In this document: piece by piece, positions 14,909 through 22,457 of the stretch
Numbering within the stretch: position 1 is the stretch's first letter
How the letters are laid out: every line of letters starts with the position of its first letter
Assembly: GCA_002327785.1 (NCBI GenBank)
Contig: DCUI01000274.1
Span: 12,303-36,231 of the forward strand
Source: Phycisphaerales bacterium UBA2218
GTDB lineage: Bacteria > Planctomycetota > Phycisphaerae > Sedimentisphaerales > Anaerobacaceae
Direction: 5' to 3'
Length of the DNA: 23,929 bases
The notes under the pieces: generated by a model
Databases searched by the model: none
Seen by the model: only the letters and a program-made list of their open reading frames with translations
What the model was told of the DNA's origin: nothing
Translations under genes and position numbers: made by a program

Positions 14909-14932
14909 CATGGACAAACTTGTTCGTCCATG
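14909..14932. repeat. Palindrome 1 (GGACAAAC-type)
   Basis: CATGGACAAACTTGTTCGTCCATG is a near-perfect 24-bp palindrome with 10 of 11 arm positions paired. It lies 54 bp downstream of the first hydrolase stop. In reverse complement its 18-bp core matches palindrome 2 at 16 positions. Confidence 0.8.
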
Positions 14933-14964
14933 TTCCTCCCAGGGGTAAGCCTCTCGACGGGGCG

Positions 14965-14984
14965 CGGACAAACGAGTTTGTCCG
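14965..14984. repeat. Palindrome 2 (GGACAAAC-type)
   Basis: CGGACAAACGAGTTTGTCCG forms a 9-bp perfect stem around two bases, flanked by GCG/CGC. It sits 33 bases upstream of the next hydrolase start, and its centre is 54 bp from that of palindrome 1. Either an operator pair, a REP-like element or a terminator remnant is possible. Confidence 0.8.
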
Positions 14985-15017
14985 TGGCGCCCAAGACGGT
15001 TCATGGAGAAACGCCGA

Positions 15018-18000
15018 ATGACCCGCAACAGATTCGAACAGACGACGGCATGGACGTGCCTCGCATGGCTGCTGATCGCCTCATGGGGAGCGAATCCGGT
15101 GACCGCATTCGACGGACACAAGGTGACGGAAGGACCGCTGGTCCTTTCCGTCGGCGAGCCGGCCGGCGTCTCGCAGGTCAATCAGCCCTACAATGTCACG
15201 GTGAGCATGGAGAACACCGGCACCAGTCCCTTGGGCGTGGACGTGCGCGTCGGCGATCTTGTGGACGAGTGGCGCGTCGTCGGAGAGGCGACTCAGCACG
15301 TCAAAATCGATTCCAGGGCGGCAGCCGAGGCGGTCTTCCAGATCGCCGCCTCGCCGGGCGCGCTATCCGCGTTATATCCGATCCATGTCTACGCCGCGTT
15401 TCAGTGCGGCGGGCAGGACAGGGTGGCCCATGCGGTGCGCATCTTCGAGTCGGATTTCGAGAAGCCCGTCGTGTCCAGTACCAGGGCGCCGGAGCTGCCG
15501 GTCAATGTCGTCTCCGCCCGGGGCGCGCTGCCTCTGTGGTCTCTGCGAACCTATCGCGTGGCCTGGCAATTCTTCGACAAGCCGCTCGTCTATATGCCCG
15601 TGGGCTGGCAGGGCTCATCCTCGGAGTCCTCGGCGTATCTGGGTATCGGCGCAGTCGCGAGGGGCACGACGAAACAGGCGATCACCATGCATCCGCCTTG
15701 GAGGCCAGCTAGTGGCACGATCTTCGTCGAGTACCGCGTGAAGTTGCCCGACACAACACCCTTGACACTGGCCTTCGCCAACGCCATCCGCGACAACACG
15801 GCCACCGAGCCGCCCAGCGACGGCGTGACGTTCCGCGTCTGGGCCGGCGAACAGAAACTCTTCGAGAGGCACACCGACAGCAAGCGATGGGGGGACGCAA
15901 CAGCGGATCTCTCCGCGTTCAGAGGTCAGACGGTGCTTCTTCGCCTGGAGAGCCATCCCGGCCCGAAGCGCGACACGACGTGTGATTCTTCCTACTGGGC
16001 CGAGCCGGTCATCGTCGCGGGGGAGCCGCCGGAACCAACACCCGAGAGCGCAAAGCAGCAGAGGCGAGACGCCGCCCGGATTCTGGTGAGGACCGGCATT
16101 GGTCAGGGCACGGTCTTCTCGCTCGCGGACGGCTATCGCGTCGCCATCCTGCCGGGCGGCGCCGGACTCTTCGATGCGGCTGTCGCTATCGGGAACGAGG
16201 ACGCGTGCGTCGTGTTGGACGGGCTGCGGATTTCCGTGCTCGGCCACGCAGTAGGCCCAGGCCTTTCGGCCGCCAGCCTGGAAGGCAACGCGAACTGGAC
16301 CGGCGACAACCGCGGCGTCAGCGTGATTCAGCCTTTGGAACTTACAGGCGAGTCATTCGACCTGACGGTGCGGATGTGGCCGGAGGGAAATGGTCTGCGA
16401 ATCAAGGTCGATTGCCCGAAGCGGATTACGGACTTCGCCCTCGGGCCGGCCGATCAGAAGGCCCCCCGCGTCTACTACGGACACGGCTACTGCATCGTCG
16501 AGCCGCAGGCGTTCCAGGCGGGCTTCGGCGGGCACAACCTCTCGACGAGCCACGTCGGCTTCGACTTCGACGACGGTTTGTCGCTCCTGGTCGCCAGCGA
16601 CCATCCGCCGGACTTCCTGGAGGTGAGTCCGGAGAATCAAATCTACACCCTCCACACACATCTCGATGCGACGATAACCCTGGTGCCGAGCGTTGCAGGG
16701 GCATTTGACTGTGCAAAAAGGTATCGCCCATTGTATGACAAGAAGGCGTCGGGCGGGTTCGCTCGCAAGGCGGGCCGGTTCGTCTTCGACATCTGGGGCG
16801 GGCGCTACGCCGAGATCGCCCGGACGATGCAGGAGATGATCGACTACGGTCTGACGGATTCGCTCTTGACGGTGCACGTCTGGCAACGATGGGGTTATGA
16901 CTATCGCCTGCCGGACATCTATCCGCCGCTATCGTCGCTCGGGACCGTCGAGGACATGCAGAGCATCGCCGAGGTCTGCGCCAAGCAGGACATCCCCTGG
17001 GGCCTGCACGACAACTACATCGATTTCTACCCGGATGCCCAGGGCTACAGCTACGACCACGTCTGTTTTACGGAGGACGGCAAACCCATTCGGGCGTGGC
17101 TCAATGAGGGTCGGGATGCACAGAGCTATCGCTGGCGGCCCGATTCCTTCCTGCCGTGGCTCCAGCGGAACCTCGGACTCATCGAGCCCAGCCTCCAACC
17201 GACGCATTACTTCATCGACGTATTCACCTCAATCGACTGCTTCGATTTCTATGACAGGGCCGGCCGGTACCACTCGATGCTCGAAACCCGCACGTGCTGG
17301 GGCGAGGCTTTCGCCTGGATTCGCGACACACTGGGCGGCAACGCCCCGATGACCTCGGAAGCCGGGCACGACCAGTTGACCGGCTACTTGGACGGCGCCG
17401 ACTGCCAGCACCTCCAGCTCTCACCCGAGAGCAAGTCGTTCTGCAACACGCTGGATTGCCGGGACTGGGAGCGCGTACCGTGGTACGACGCCGTCCTGCA
17501 CGACACGTTCAGCCTGCACGGCGTCGGCTACTCCGACCGCTACCAGGGCGGGCGAAACCGCCAGGAGCACGGGATCGAGAGCGACGACTATATCAGTGCC
17601 GAAATCCTGGAAGGCCACGCGATGATGATCGACGCCCAGGGGTTCGGGCGAGGGGCCGTGCGGAAGTACTGGCTGGCGCAGGACCTCGTTCGCAGCATCG
17701 CGCTCGATGAGATCACGAGCGTGCAGTTTGTCGATGGCGACATCCACAGGCAGGTCGTCACGTGGAAATCCGGCGCGACAATCTATGTAAATCGAGGCAA
17801 GAACGACTGGCAAGCCGCCGGCAGGACATTGCCGCAGTATGGGTACTACGCCGGAAACGCCGGGATCGAATCGAGCATCGAGAGAATCGGCGGCACAGTG
17901 GTCGAGCAATCGCGCAGCCCCGCCCGATGGTACTTCAGTGCGCGGGGCTTCGGGCCCCAGGGCCAACTGGCGATTCGCCCGCAGGCCGAGGGCGTCGAGC

Positions 18001-18701
18001 ATCTCGGGGACCGCCGTTTCAAGCTCGTCACAACCTGGCAGGCCCAAGAGCCGGCTCCGAAGGACCTGCACGTGTTCATCCACTTCACCAGCGATCAGTC
18101 GGGCCGCTCGGACGGCATCGCCTTCCAGAGCGGCGGGGCGCCCTCGCCCGGCACGAGCGAGTGGACGGGGACGATTCGCCTGGGCGACAATTGGGTCGCA
18201 CAGGTTCCGGCACAGTATGGGCCGGGCAGATACGAGATTCGGGTCGGCCTGTGGGACCCGTCCACGGGCAGACGCTACGGTTTGCTCGGAAACGACGACG
18301 GGACGATGCGATACCGGCTCGGGACACTGGTCGTCGACGGATCATCTGACAGGATCAGCAACATTCGGCTGGTCAGGACCGATACGACAGACGAGCAGAC
18401 CCCGCCTTGGAACATCGACCGGGTCCCGGTCGATTTCGGGCCGGCGATCACGGACGGGGCGATTCGCTGCGAGCGAACGGAGAACACGCTCGTGGTCACC
18501 CCCCTGCCGGAGCTTGGCCCATTCTCAATCGCGTTGCGACCGGGCAAGCTGGGCCTGCCTGGCGCGGCGGCGGCACAGTCGATAACGGCTGTCACTGCGG
18601 TCGGAGAAGAGATCCGGCGCATCGATTTCGAGAAGACAGGCGACCAACTTCGGTTCACGACCTCCCGGGGTGAGTTCGCCTACCAAATCAAATTCGAGTG
18701 A
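15018..18701 (+). CDS. Large secreted glycoside hydrolase, GH101/GH129-like catalytic core
   Basis: About 1227 residues. The ATG at 15018 is preferred over 15003 because GGAG lies 9 bases before it; the signal peptide includes TTAWTCLAWLLIASWGANPVTA. An N-terminal NEW3/CARDB-like beta domain (LVLSVGEPAGVSQVNQPYNV then TVSMENTGT) and a further beta-sandwich region (~200-340) precede a supersandwich-like part. A TIM-barrel core starts with GRFVFDIWGGRYAEIARTMQ. Candidate catalytic residues are D734 in YFIDVFTS and E781 in PMTSEAGHD. Their order and 47-residue spacing resemble the Asp nucleophile and Glu acid/base of GH129/GH101 alpha-N-acetylgalactosaminidases and related DUF5696 proteins. Near residues 990-1110 an accessory beta domain has HVFIHF and PGRYEIRVGLWDP motifs. 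The substrate is not known; assignment to an exact family is inference. Confidence 0.75.
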   Translation: MTRNRFEQTTAWTCLAWLLIASWGANPVTAFDGHKVTEGPLVLSVGEPAGVSQVNQPYNVTVSMENTGTSPLGVDVRVGDLVDEWRVVGEATQHVKIDSRAAAEAVFQIAASPGALSALYPIHVYAAFQCGGQDRVAHAVRIFESDFEKPVVSSTRAPELPVNVVSARGALPLWSLRTYRVAWQFFDKPLVYMPVGWQGSSSESSAYLGIGAVARGTTKQAITMHPPWRPASGTIFVEYRVKLPDTTPLTLAFANAIRDNTATEPPSDGVTFRVWAGEQKLFERHTDSKRWGDATADLSAFRGQTVLLRLESHPGPKRDTTCDSSYWAEPVIVAGEPPEPTPESAKQQRRDAARILVRTGIGQGTVFSLADGYRVAILPGGAGLFDAAVAIGNEDACVVLDGLRISVLGHAVGPGLSAASLEGNANWTGDNRGVSVIQPLELTGESFDLTVRMWPEGNGLRIKVDCPKRITDFALGPADQKAPRVYYGHGYCIVEPQAFQAGFGGHNLSTSHVGFDFDDGLSLLVASDHPPDFLEVSPENQIYTLHTHLDATITLVPSVAGAFDCAKRYRPLYDKKASGGFARKAGRFVFDIWGGRYAEIARTMQEMIDYGLTDSLLTVHVWQRWGYDYRLPDIYPPLSSLGTVEDMQSIAEVCAKQDIPWGLHDNYIDFYPDAQGYSYDHVCFTEDGKPIRAWLNEGRDAQSYRWRPDSFLPWLQRNLGLIEPSLQPTHYFIDVFTSIDCFDFYDRAGRYHSMLETRTCWGEAFAWIRDTLGGNAPMTSEAGHDQLTGYLDGADCQHLQLSPESKSFCNTLDCRDWERVPWYDAVLHDTFSLHGVGYSDRYQGGRNRQEHGIESDDYISAEILEGHAMMIDAQGFGRGAVRKYWLAQDLVRSIALDEITSVQFVDGDIHRQVVTWKSGATIYVNRGKNDWQAAGRTLPQYGYYAGNAGIESSIERIGGTVVEQSRSPARWYFSARGFGPQGQLAIRPQAEGVEHLGDRRFKLVTTWQAQEPAPKDLHVFIHFTSDQSGRSDGIAFQSGGAPSPGTSEWTGTIRLGDNWVAQVPAQYGPGRYEIRVGLWDPSTGRRYGLLGNDDGTMRYRLGTLVVDGSSDRISNIRLVRTDTTDEQTPPWNIDRVPVDFGPAITDGAIRCERTENTLVVTPLPELGPFSIALRPGKLGLPGAAAAQSITAVTAVGEEIRRIDFEKTGDQLRFTTSRGEFAYQIKFE

Positions 18702-18768
18702 TAATGCAGGGGCGCGGTGGAATACGAATGACAAGCAGCTCATCCAAACACGGAGCACCAATCCGGGC

Positions 18769-18847
18769 GGCAGTCTCAAGGCCGAGGGCCTTGGGGATGG
18801 CGAATGCGCGCGTCTCAAGCCGTCTCCAGGCTGCGCTTGAGGCTGCC
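18769..18847. repeat. Nested inverted repeats in the gap before the agarase gene
   Basis: The 204-base gap 18702-18905 carries two nested inverted repeats. GGCAGTCTCAAG (18769-18780) pairs with CTTGAGGCTGCC (18836-18847) at 11 of 12 positions. Inside it, CAAGGCC/GGCCTTG (18777-18793) makes a perfect 7-bp hairpin with a 3-base loop. A further TCTCAAGCC copy lies at 18813-18821. It could be a structured RNA segment, a palindromic repeat element or a decayed mobile sequence. A 67-residue frame covers it, but structure explains it better. Confidence 0.55.
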
Positions 18848-18905
18848 ACTCGAAGATACGGCGATTTCAAGAGTGATTTGAAAGCTCATTATTGGGAATA
18901 ATCCC

Positions 18906-20996
18906 ATGAGAAATCATCCGATGACATTCGTTTTCATGATCCTGATGATCCTCGCGGCGGCGCGGCCGGCGGCGGCCGGCAATAGCGGCCGGCCTATGGT
19001 CCTGTTCGATTTCGGGTCCGGTTTCGACACAGGGGCCGTTGCAACCAGCGACGCCAAGGCGGCGGTGACATCCGCAGGCGCGCTGCGCATCGAGATGGGG
19101 CACCAGACCCCGTGGCCGGGAGTGACTCTCAAGGCCCCCCAGGGCAAATGGGACCTCTCGCCATACGAACACATCTCGCTCGATGTCACGAACCACAGCG
19201 ACCGGCGGCTGACCGTCTACTGCCGCGCGGACAATCCCGGCGCCGACGGCACGGACCACTGCGTCACGGACCAGGTGTCCGTCGAGCCAGGGACCTCGCA
19301 GACGTTGACCGTCCGCATCTTTCCGGTCCCGTGGAAGCTCGACGAGCCGCTGGATCTTATCGGAATGCGAGGCAATCCCGTTCACGCTGGCAAGATCGAC
19401 ACGGCAAACGTCACACAACTGGTGATCTTCCTGACCCGTCCCATGGAGGACCGCGTCATCGAGATCGACAACATCCGCGCCGGCGGCCGGATCGAAGTCC
19501 TGGACGCGTCCACGTTCCGGCCGTTCATCGACGAATACGGGCAGTACGTCCATAGGGAGTGGCCCGGCAAGGTCCACTCGGTCGCCGGATTGATCTCTCA
19601 AAACCAGCAGGAACTGGAAGACCTAAGGGCCCACACGAGACCCAAGGGCTGGAACAAATACGGCGGATGGGCGGATGGCCCGAGGCTCACCGCCACGGGC
19701 TACTTCCGCGTCCAGAAGCACAGAGGGAAATGGTGGCTTGTAGATCCACTCGGCAGGTTGTTCTGGTCGCATGGAATCGATTGCGTCCACAGCGAGGACG
19801 CCACGCCGATCACGGACCGCGAGCAGTACTTCCGCAATCTACCCCCACAGGACTCGCCGTTCGCGCGGTTTTACGGACGGGGCTCCTGGGCCCCTCACGG
19901 CTACTACAGCGAGCACTCCCCGTACAGGACTTATGACTTCAGTCAAGCCAATCTCCTGCGCAAGCACGGGGAGGATTTCGAGACGGCGTTCGCCGACATC
20001 ACGCACCGTCGGCTCGAAAGCTGGGGCGTCAACACGATCGCCAACTGGTCCGACGAGCGGGTGTATCTGCTGCGGCTGACACCCTATGTGGGATCGATCC
20101 ACTTCGAGGCCAGGAAGCTGGAGGGTTCGGAAGGCTACTGGGGCAAGTTCTACGACGTCTTCGACACAAGCTTCCAGGAGAACCTGCGAAAGCGCCTCGC
20201 TTCCGAGCGAGGCAAAACCGCCGACGACCCCTGGTGCCTCGGCTATTTCGTACACAACGAGTTGTCCTGGGGCGACGATACCTCGCTGGCGGTGGCCGCT
20301 TTGGTCTCCCCGCCCGACCAGCCGGCGAAGACCGTCTTCGTCAACGACCTCCAAGCCAGGTATGAAGCGATTGAGAATCTCAACGACGCATGGGGAACCA
20401 GCCACGAATCCTGGGAAGCCCTGCTGCGATGCCGTGAAGCGCCGGACCGAGTCAAGGCTCGCGAAGACCTCCAGGAGTTCTATACAAAGACCGCGGAGAC
20501 CTATTTCGGATCGATCCGCAGGGAGTTGAAGAAGGCCGCACCCAAGCAGCTTTATTTAGGTTGTCGGTTTGCGTGGGTGAATGACCGGGCCGCCCGGGCC
20601 GCCGCGAAGTTCTGCGACGTCGTCAGCTACAATCGCTATGAATACGGCGTCGAGGGCCTGAAGCTGCCCGGCGACATCGACATGCCGATCGTCATCGGCG
20701 AGTTTCACTTCGGAGCCCTGGACCGCGGCATGTTCCATACGGGCCTTCGCCGAGCCGAGAATCAGCAGGACCGCGCCGACAAGTACAGGAGTTATGTGGA
20801 AAGCGCCTTGCGCAACCCCTGCATCATCGGAACGCACTGGTTCCAGTACAAGGACCAGGCCACGACCGGCCGGGGTGATGGGGAGAACTACCAGATCGGG
20901 TTCGTCGATATCTGCGATACTCCCTATCCCGAGATCGTCCAGGCCGCCCGCGATATCGGGTATTCGATGTATGAACGCCGCTTCGACGAATACTGA
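18906..20996 (+). CDS. Beta-agarase-like glycoside hydrolase (GH50 type), secreted
   Basis: A 696-residue predicted secreted enzyme that would cleave beta-1,4 linkages of agarose or a related galactan. The signal peptide spans residues ~7-25 (TFVFMILMILAAARPAAAG). Residues ~30-195 form a carbohydrate-binding-like beta-sandwich, seen in GH50 agarases before the barrel. The barrel begins near GYFRVQKHRGKWWLVDPLGR and FWSHGID. Candidate catalytic residues are E452 in FVHNELSWGD (acid/base) and E599 in IVIGEFHFGALDRGMFHTGL (nucleophile). The end, GTHWFQYKDQATTGRGDGEN then YQIGFVDICD, is highly characteristic of these enzymes. No Shine-Dalgarno was found before ATG 18906; an in-frame ATG at 18921 also fits the signal peptide. 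The family call is from memory of motifs. No sulfatase or neoagarobiose hydrolase lies in the window. Confidence 0.85.
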   Translation: MRNHPMTFVFMILMILAAARPAAAGNSGRPMVLFDFGSGFDTGAVATSDAKAAVTSAGALRIEMGHQTPWPGVTLKAPQGKWDLSPYEHISLDVTNHSDRRLTVYCRADNPGADGTDHCVTDQVSVEPGTSQTLTVRIFPVPWKLDEPLDLIGMRGNPVHAGKIDTANVTQLVIFLTRPMEDRVIEIDNIRAGGRIEVLDASTFRPFIDEYGQYVHREWPGKVHSVAGLISQNQQELEDLRAHTRPKGWNKYGGWADGPRLTATGYFRVQKHRGKWWLVDPLGRLFWSHGIDCVHSEDATPITDREQYFRNLPPQDSPFARFYGRGSWAPHGYYSEHSPYRTYDFSQANLLRKHGEDFETAFADITHRRLESWGVNTIANWSDERVYLLRLTPYVGSIHFEARKLEGSEGYWGKFYDVFDTSFQENLRKRLASERGKTADDPWCLGYFVHNELSWGDDTSLAVAALVSPPDQPAKTVFVNDLQARYEAIENLNDAWGTSHESWEALLRCREAPDRVKAREDLQEFYTKTAETYFGSIRRELKKAAPKQLYLGCRFAWVNDRAARAAAKFCDVVSYNRYEYGVEGLKLPGDIDMPIVIGEFHFGALDRGMFHTGLRRAENQQDRADKYRSYVESALRNPCIIGTHWFQYKDQATTGRGDGENYQIGFVDICDTPYPEIVQAARDIGYSMYERRFDEY

Positions 20997-21040
20997 TCTC
21001 GATGGGACAAGATGTATAAAACGGATGGAACCCATAGGAC

Positions 21041-21193
21041 TCACCCGTCCTGCGGACCTTTCACGGCGGCGCGGTACTTGGTAATGAAACCGAGCGGTTT
21101 GTAGCTTTCCTTGGCCTGGCGCAGACCGGGATCGTCCAGGTTCTGCTCCCGGTCGATCCGCTCATATTTCTCCGGCAGGATCGCTATTGACAT
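21041..21193 (-). CDS. Small uncharacterised protein, about 50 residues
   Basis: A short leftward gene between two rightward ones. From the ATG at 21193 it reads MSIAILPEKYERIDREQNLD and continues to KYRAAVKGPQDG. 37 of 47 codons counted end in G or C, matching real genes here and arguing against chance. An in-frame ATG at 21205 would add MGSS; neither start has a strong ribosome-binding site. A weak leftward promoter may be TTAAAG, 17 bases, CATGAT just upstream. It is hydrophilic, with no signal peptide, membrane segment or cysteines. I do not recognise a family. Confidence 0.6.
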   Translation of the reverse strand: MSIAILPEKYERIDREQNLDDPGLRQAKESYKPLGFITKYRAAVKGPQDG

Positions 21194-21279
21194 AGAAGAT
21201 CCCATGGTCAACGGGCGTCTATCATGCCACATTCCCAGGCGCGCTTTAATACCTTGACGACGGGCATCCGGTGTTCGCA

Positions 21280-21308
21280 TTGACCCTACGGTCACCCGGT
21301 CTTATAAT
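21280..21308 (+). promoter_or_regulatory. Near-consensus sigma70 promoter for sppA
   Basis: TTGACC (21280-21285), a 17-base spacer and TATAAT (21303-21308) make the best promoter in the window, differing from consensus at one position. Transcription would start near 21315, giving a leader of about 22 nt that includes the AAGGAG of the next gene. Confidence 0.8.
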
Positions 21309-21336
21309 GCGGGTGTTCGTTTCAAGGAGCTGCAAA

Positions 21337-22428
21337 ATGGATTTAGAGCGAAATGACTATCCGCAATCCCATTCTCCGTCCGGCGGTAGCCAGGGGGACC
21401 TCGGACCGGGCATCGGCGAACCTCCACGAAGTATCCCGCCATATCCGCCTCCTCAGGAGCGTCGCCGCCGATTCAGCGGCTGGCGAGTCTTCTGGGGTAT
21501 CCTGTTCGGCCTGTCCGTGCTGGCGAACATCGGTCTGTTCCTCCTGCTGCTCGGCACGGTCTTTGTCTTTGCGGGCGCCGGCGCCGGGGGGTACGGAACG
21601 ACCGTTCTTCGAGAAGGTCCGCGAGCCAGCCGGATCGCGGTGGTCAACATCGACGGCATCATCGACGAATCACAGGCCGACGAAGTCTACCGCCAACTCA
21701 AAGCCGCGAGGGAAGACGCGGCCGTCAAAGGCATCATCGTCCGCGTGAATTCGCCCGGGGGCACGATCTCCGCCAGCGACCGCATCTACCGTCAGATTCG
21801 GGATTTTCGCGAGAAGGAAAGTCGGCCGACCGTGGCTTTCATGCAGGGCATGGCGGCCTCCGGCGGATACTACGCCTCCGTCGCCTGTGAAGAGATCATC
21901 GCCGAGCCGACGGCGATCACCGGCTCCATCGGCGTCGTCATGAGTCATTTCGTCTTCCAGGACCTGCTCGAGAACAAGCTGGGAATCCAGCCGGTGTTCC
22001 TGACGAAAGGACAGAAGAAGGACTGGCCCAGCTCCTTCCGAAAGCCCACCGATGAGGAGCTTTCCTACATCGACGACCGCCTGCTCGAGCCGGCCTACCA
22101 GCGATTCGTCGGCGTCGTCAAGGAGGGCCGCCGGCAGGTACTCTCCGAGGCAGAGGTGATGAAGCTGGCCGATGGGAGCATCTTCGTCGCCCCGGAGGCC
22201 CAGGCGGTCGAGCTCATCGACAAGACCGGATACCTGGACGACGCCATCGCGATGGTCAAGGATCGAGCCGGGATCGACAAGGCTCAGGTCATCGAGTACC
22301 GCAAGCCGCTGTCCTTCCTGGACCTTCTGACGGCCAGGAGCAAGAAGACGAGCCTGCTGCAACTCGACCGGATCAAGCTGTTCGAGCTGTGCACGCCGCA
22401 AGTGCTCTACCTATGGAACGCTTATTGA
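21337..22428 (+). CDS. sppA: Signal peptide peptidase SppA-like serine protease (S49)
   Basis: A 363-residue membrane-anchored protease that degrades leftover signal peptides and other membrane-released peptides. The ATG at 21337 has AAGGAG 7 bases upstream. Residues 1-45 are a proline-rich cytoplasmic tail ending in ERRRR. Residues ~51-80 form one membrane segment (VFWGILFGLSVLANIGLFLL and beyond). The S49 domain follows with VNIDGIID, VRVNSPGGTISASD and MAASGGYYASVACEEIIAEP. The catalytic serine is S175 in MAASGGYY. The probable lysine base is K224 in FLTKGQKKDW, 49 residues later, close to the 52-residue spacing of the short Bacillus SppA. It is therefore the single-domain form, not the doubled E. 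coli form. It has its own strong promoter, and the GH5 gene follows after 29 bp. Confidence 0.92.
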   Translation: MDLERNDYPQSHSPSGGSQGDLGPGIGEPPRSIPPYPPPQERRRRFSGWRVFWGILFGLSVLANIGLFLLLLGTVFVFAGAGAGGYGTTVLREGPRASRIAVVNIDGIIDESQADEVYRQLKAAREDAAVKGIIVRVNSPGGTISASDRIYRQIRDFREKESRPTVAFMQGMAASGGYYASVACEEIIAEPTAITGSIGVVMSHFVFQDLLENKLGIQPVFLTKGQKKDWPSSFRKPTDEELSYIDDRLLEPAYQRFVGVVKEGRRQVLSEAEVMKLADGSIFVAPEAQAVELIDKTGYLDDAIAMVKDRAGIDKAQVIEYRKPLSFLDLLTARSKKTSLLQLDRIKLFELCTPQVLYLWNAY

Positions 22429-22457
22429 CTCCCCACGAAACGGCTGGAGGTTGGAGC

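Noticed and set aside
18698..18901. 67-residue + frame over the gap before the agarase gene
   Set aside because: The region is dominated by inverted repeats and the frame shows no recognisable motif; a repeat or RNA structure explains it better.
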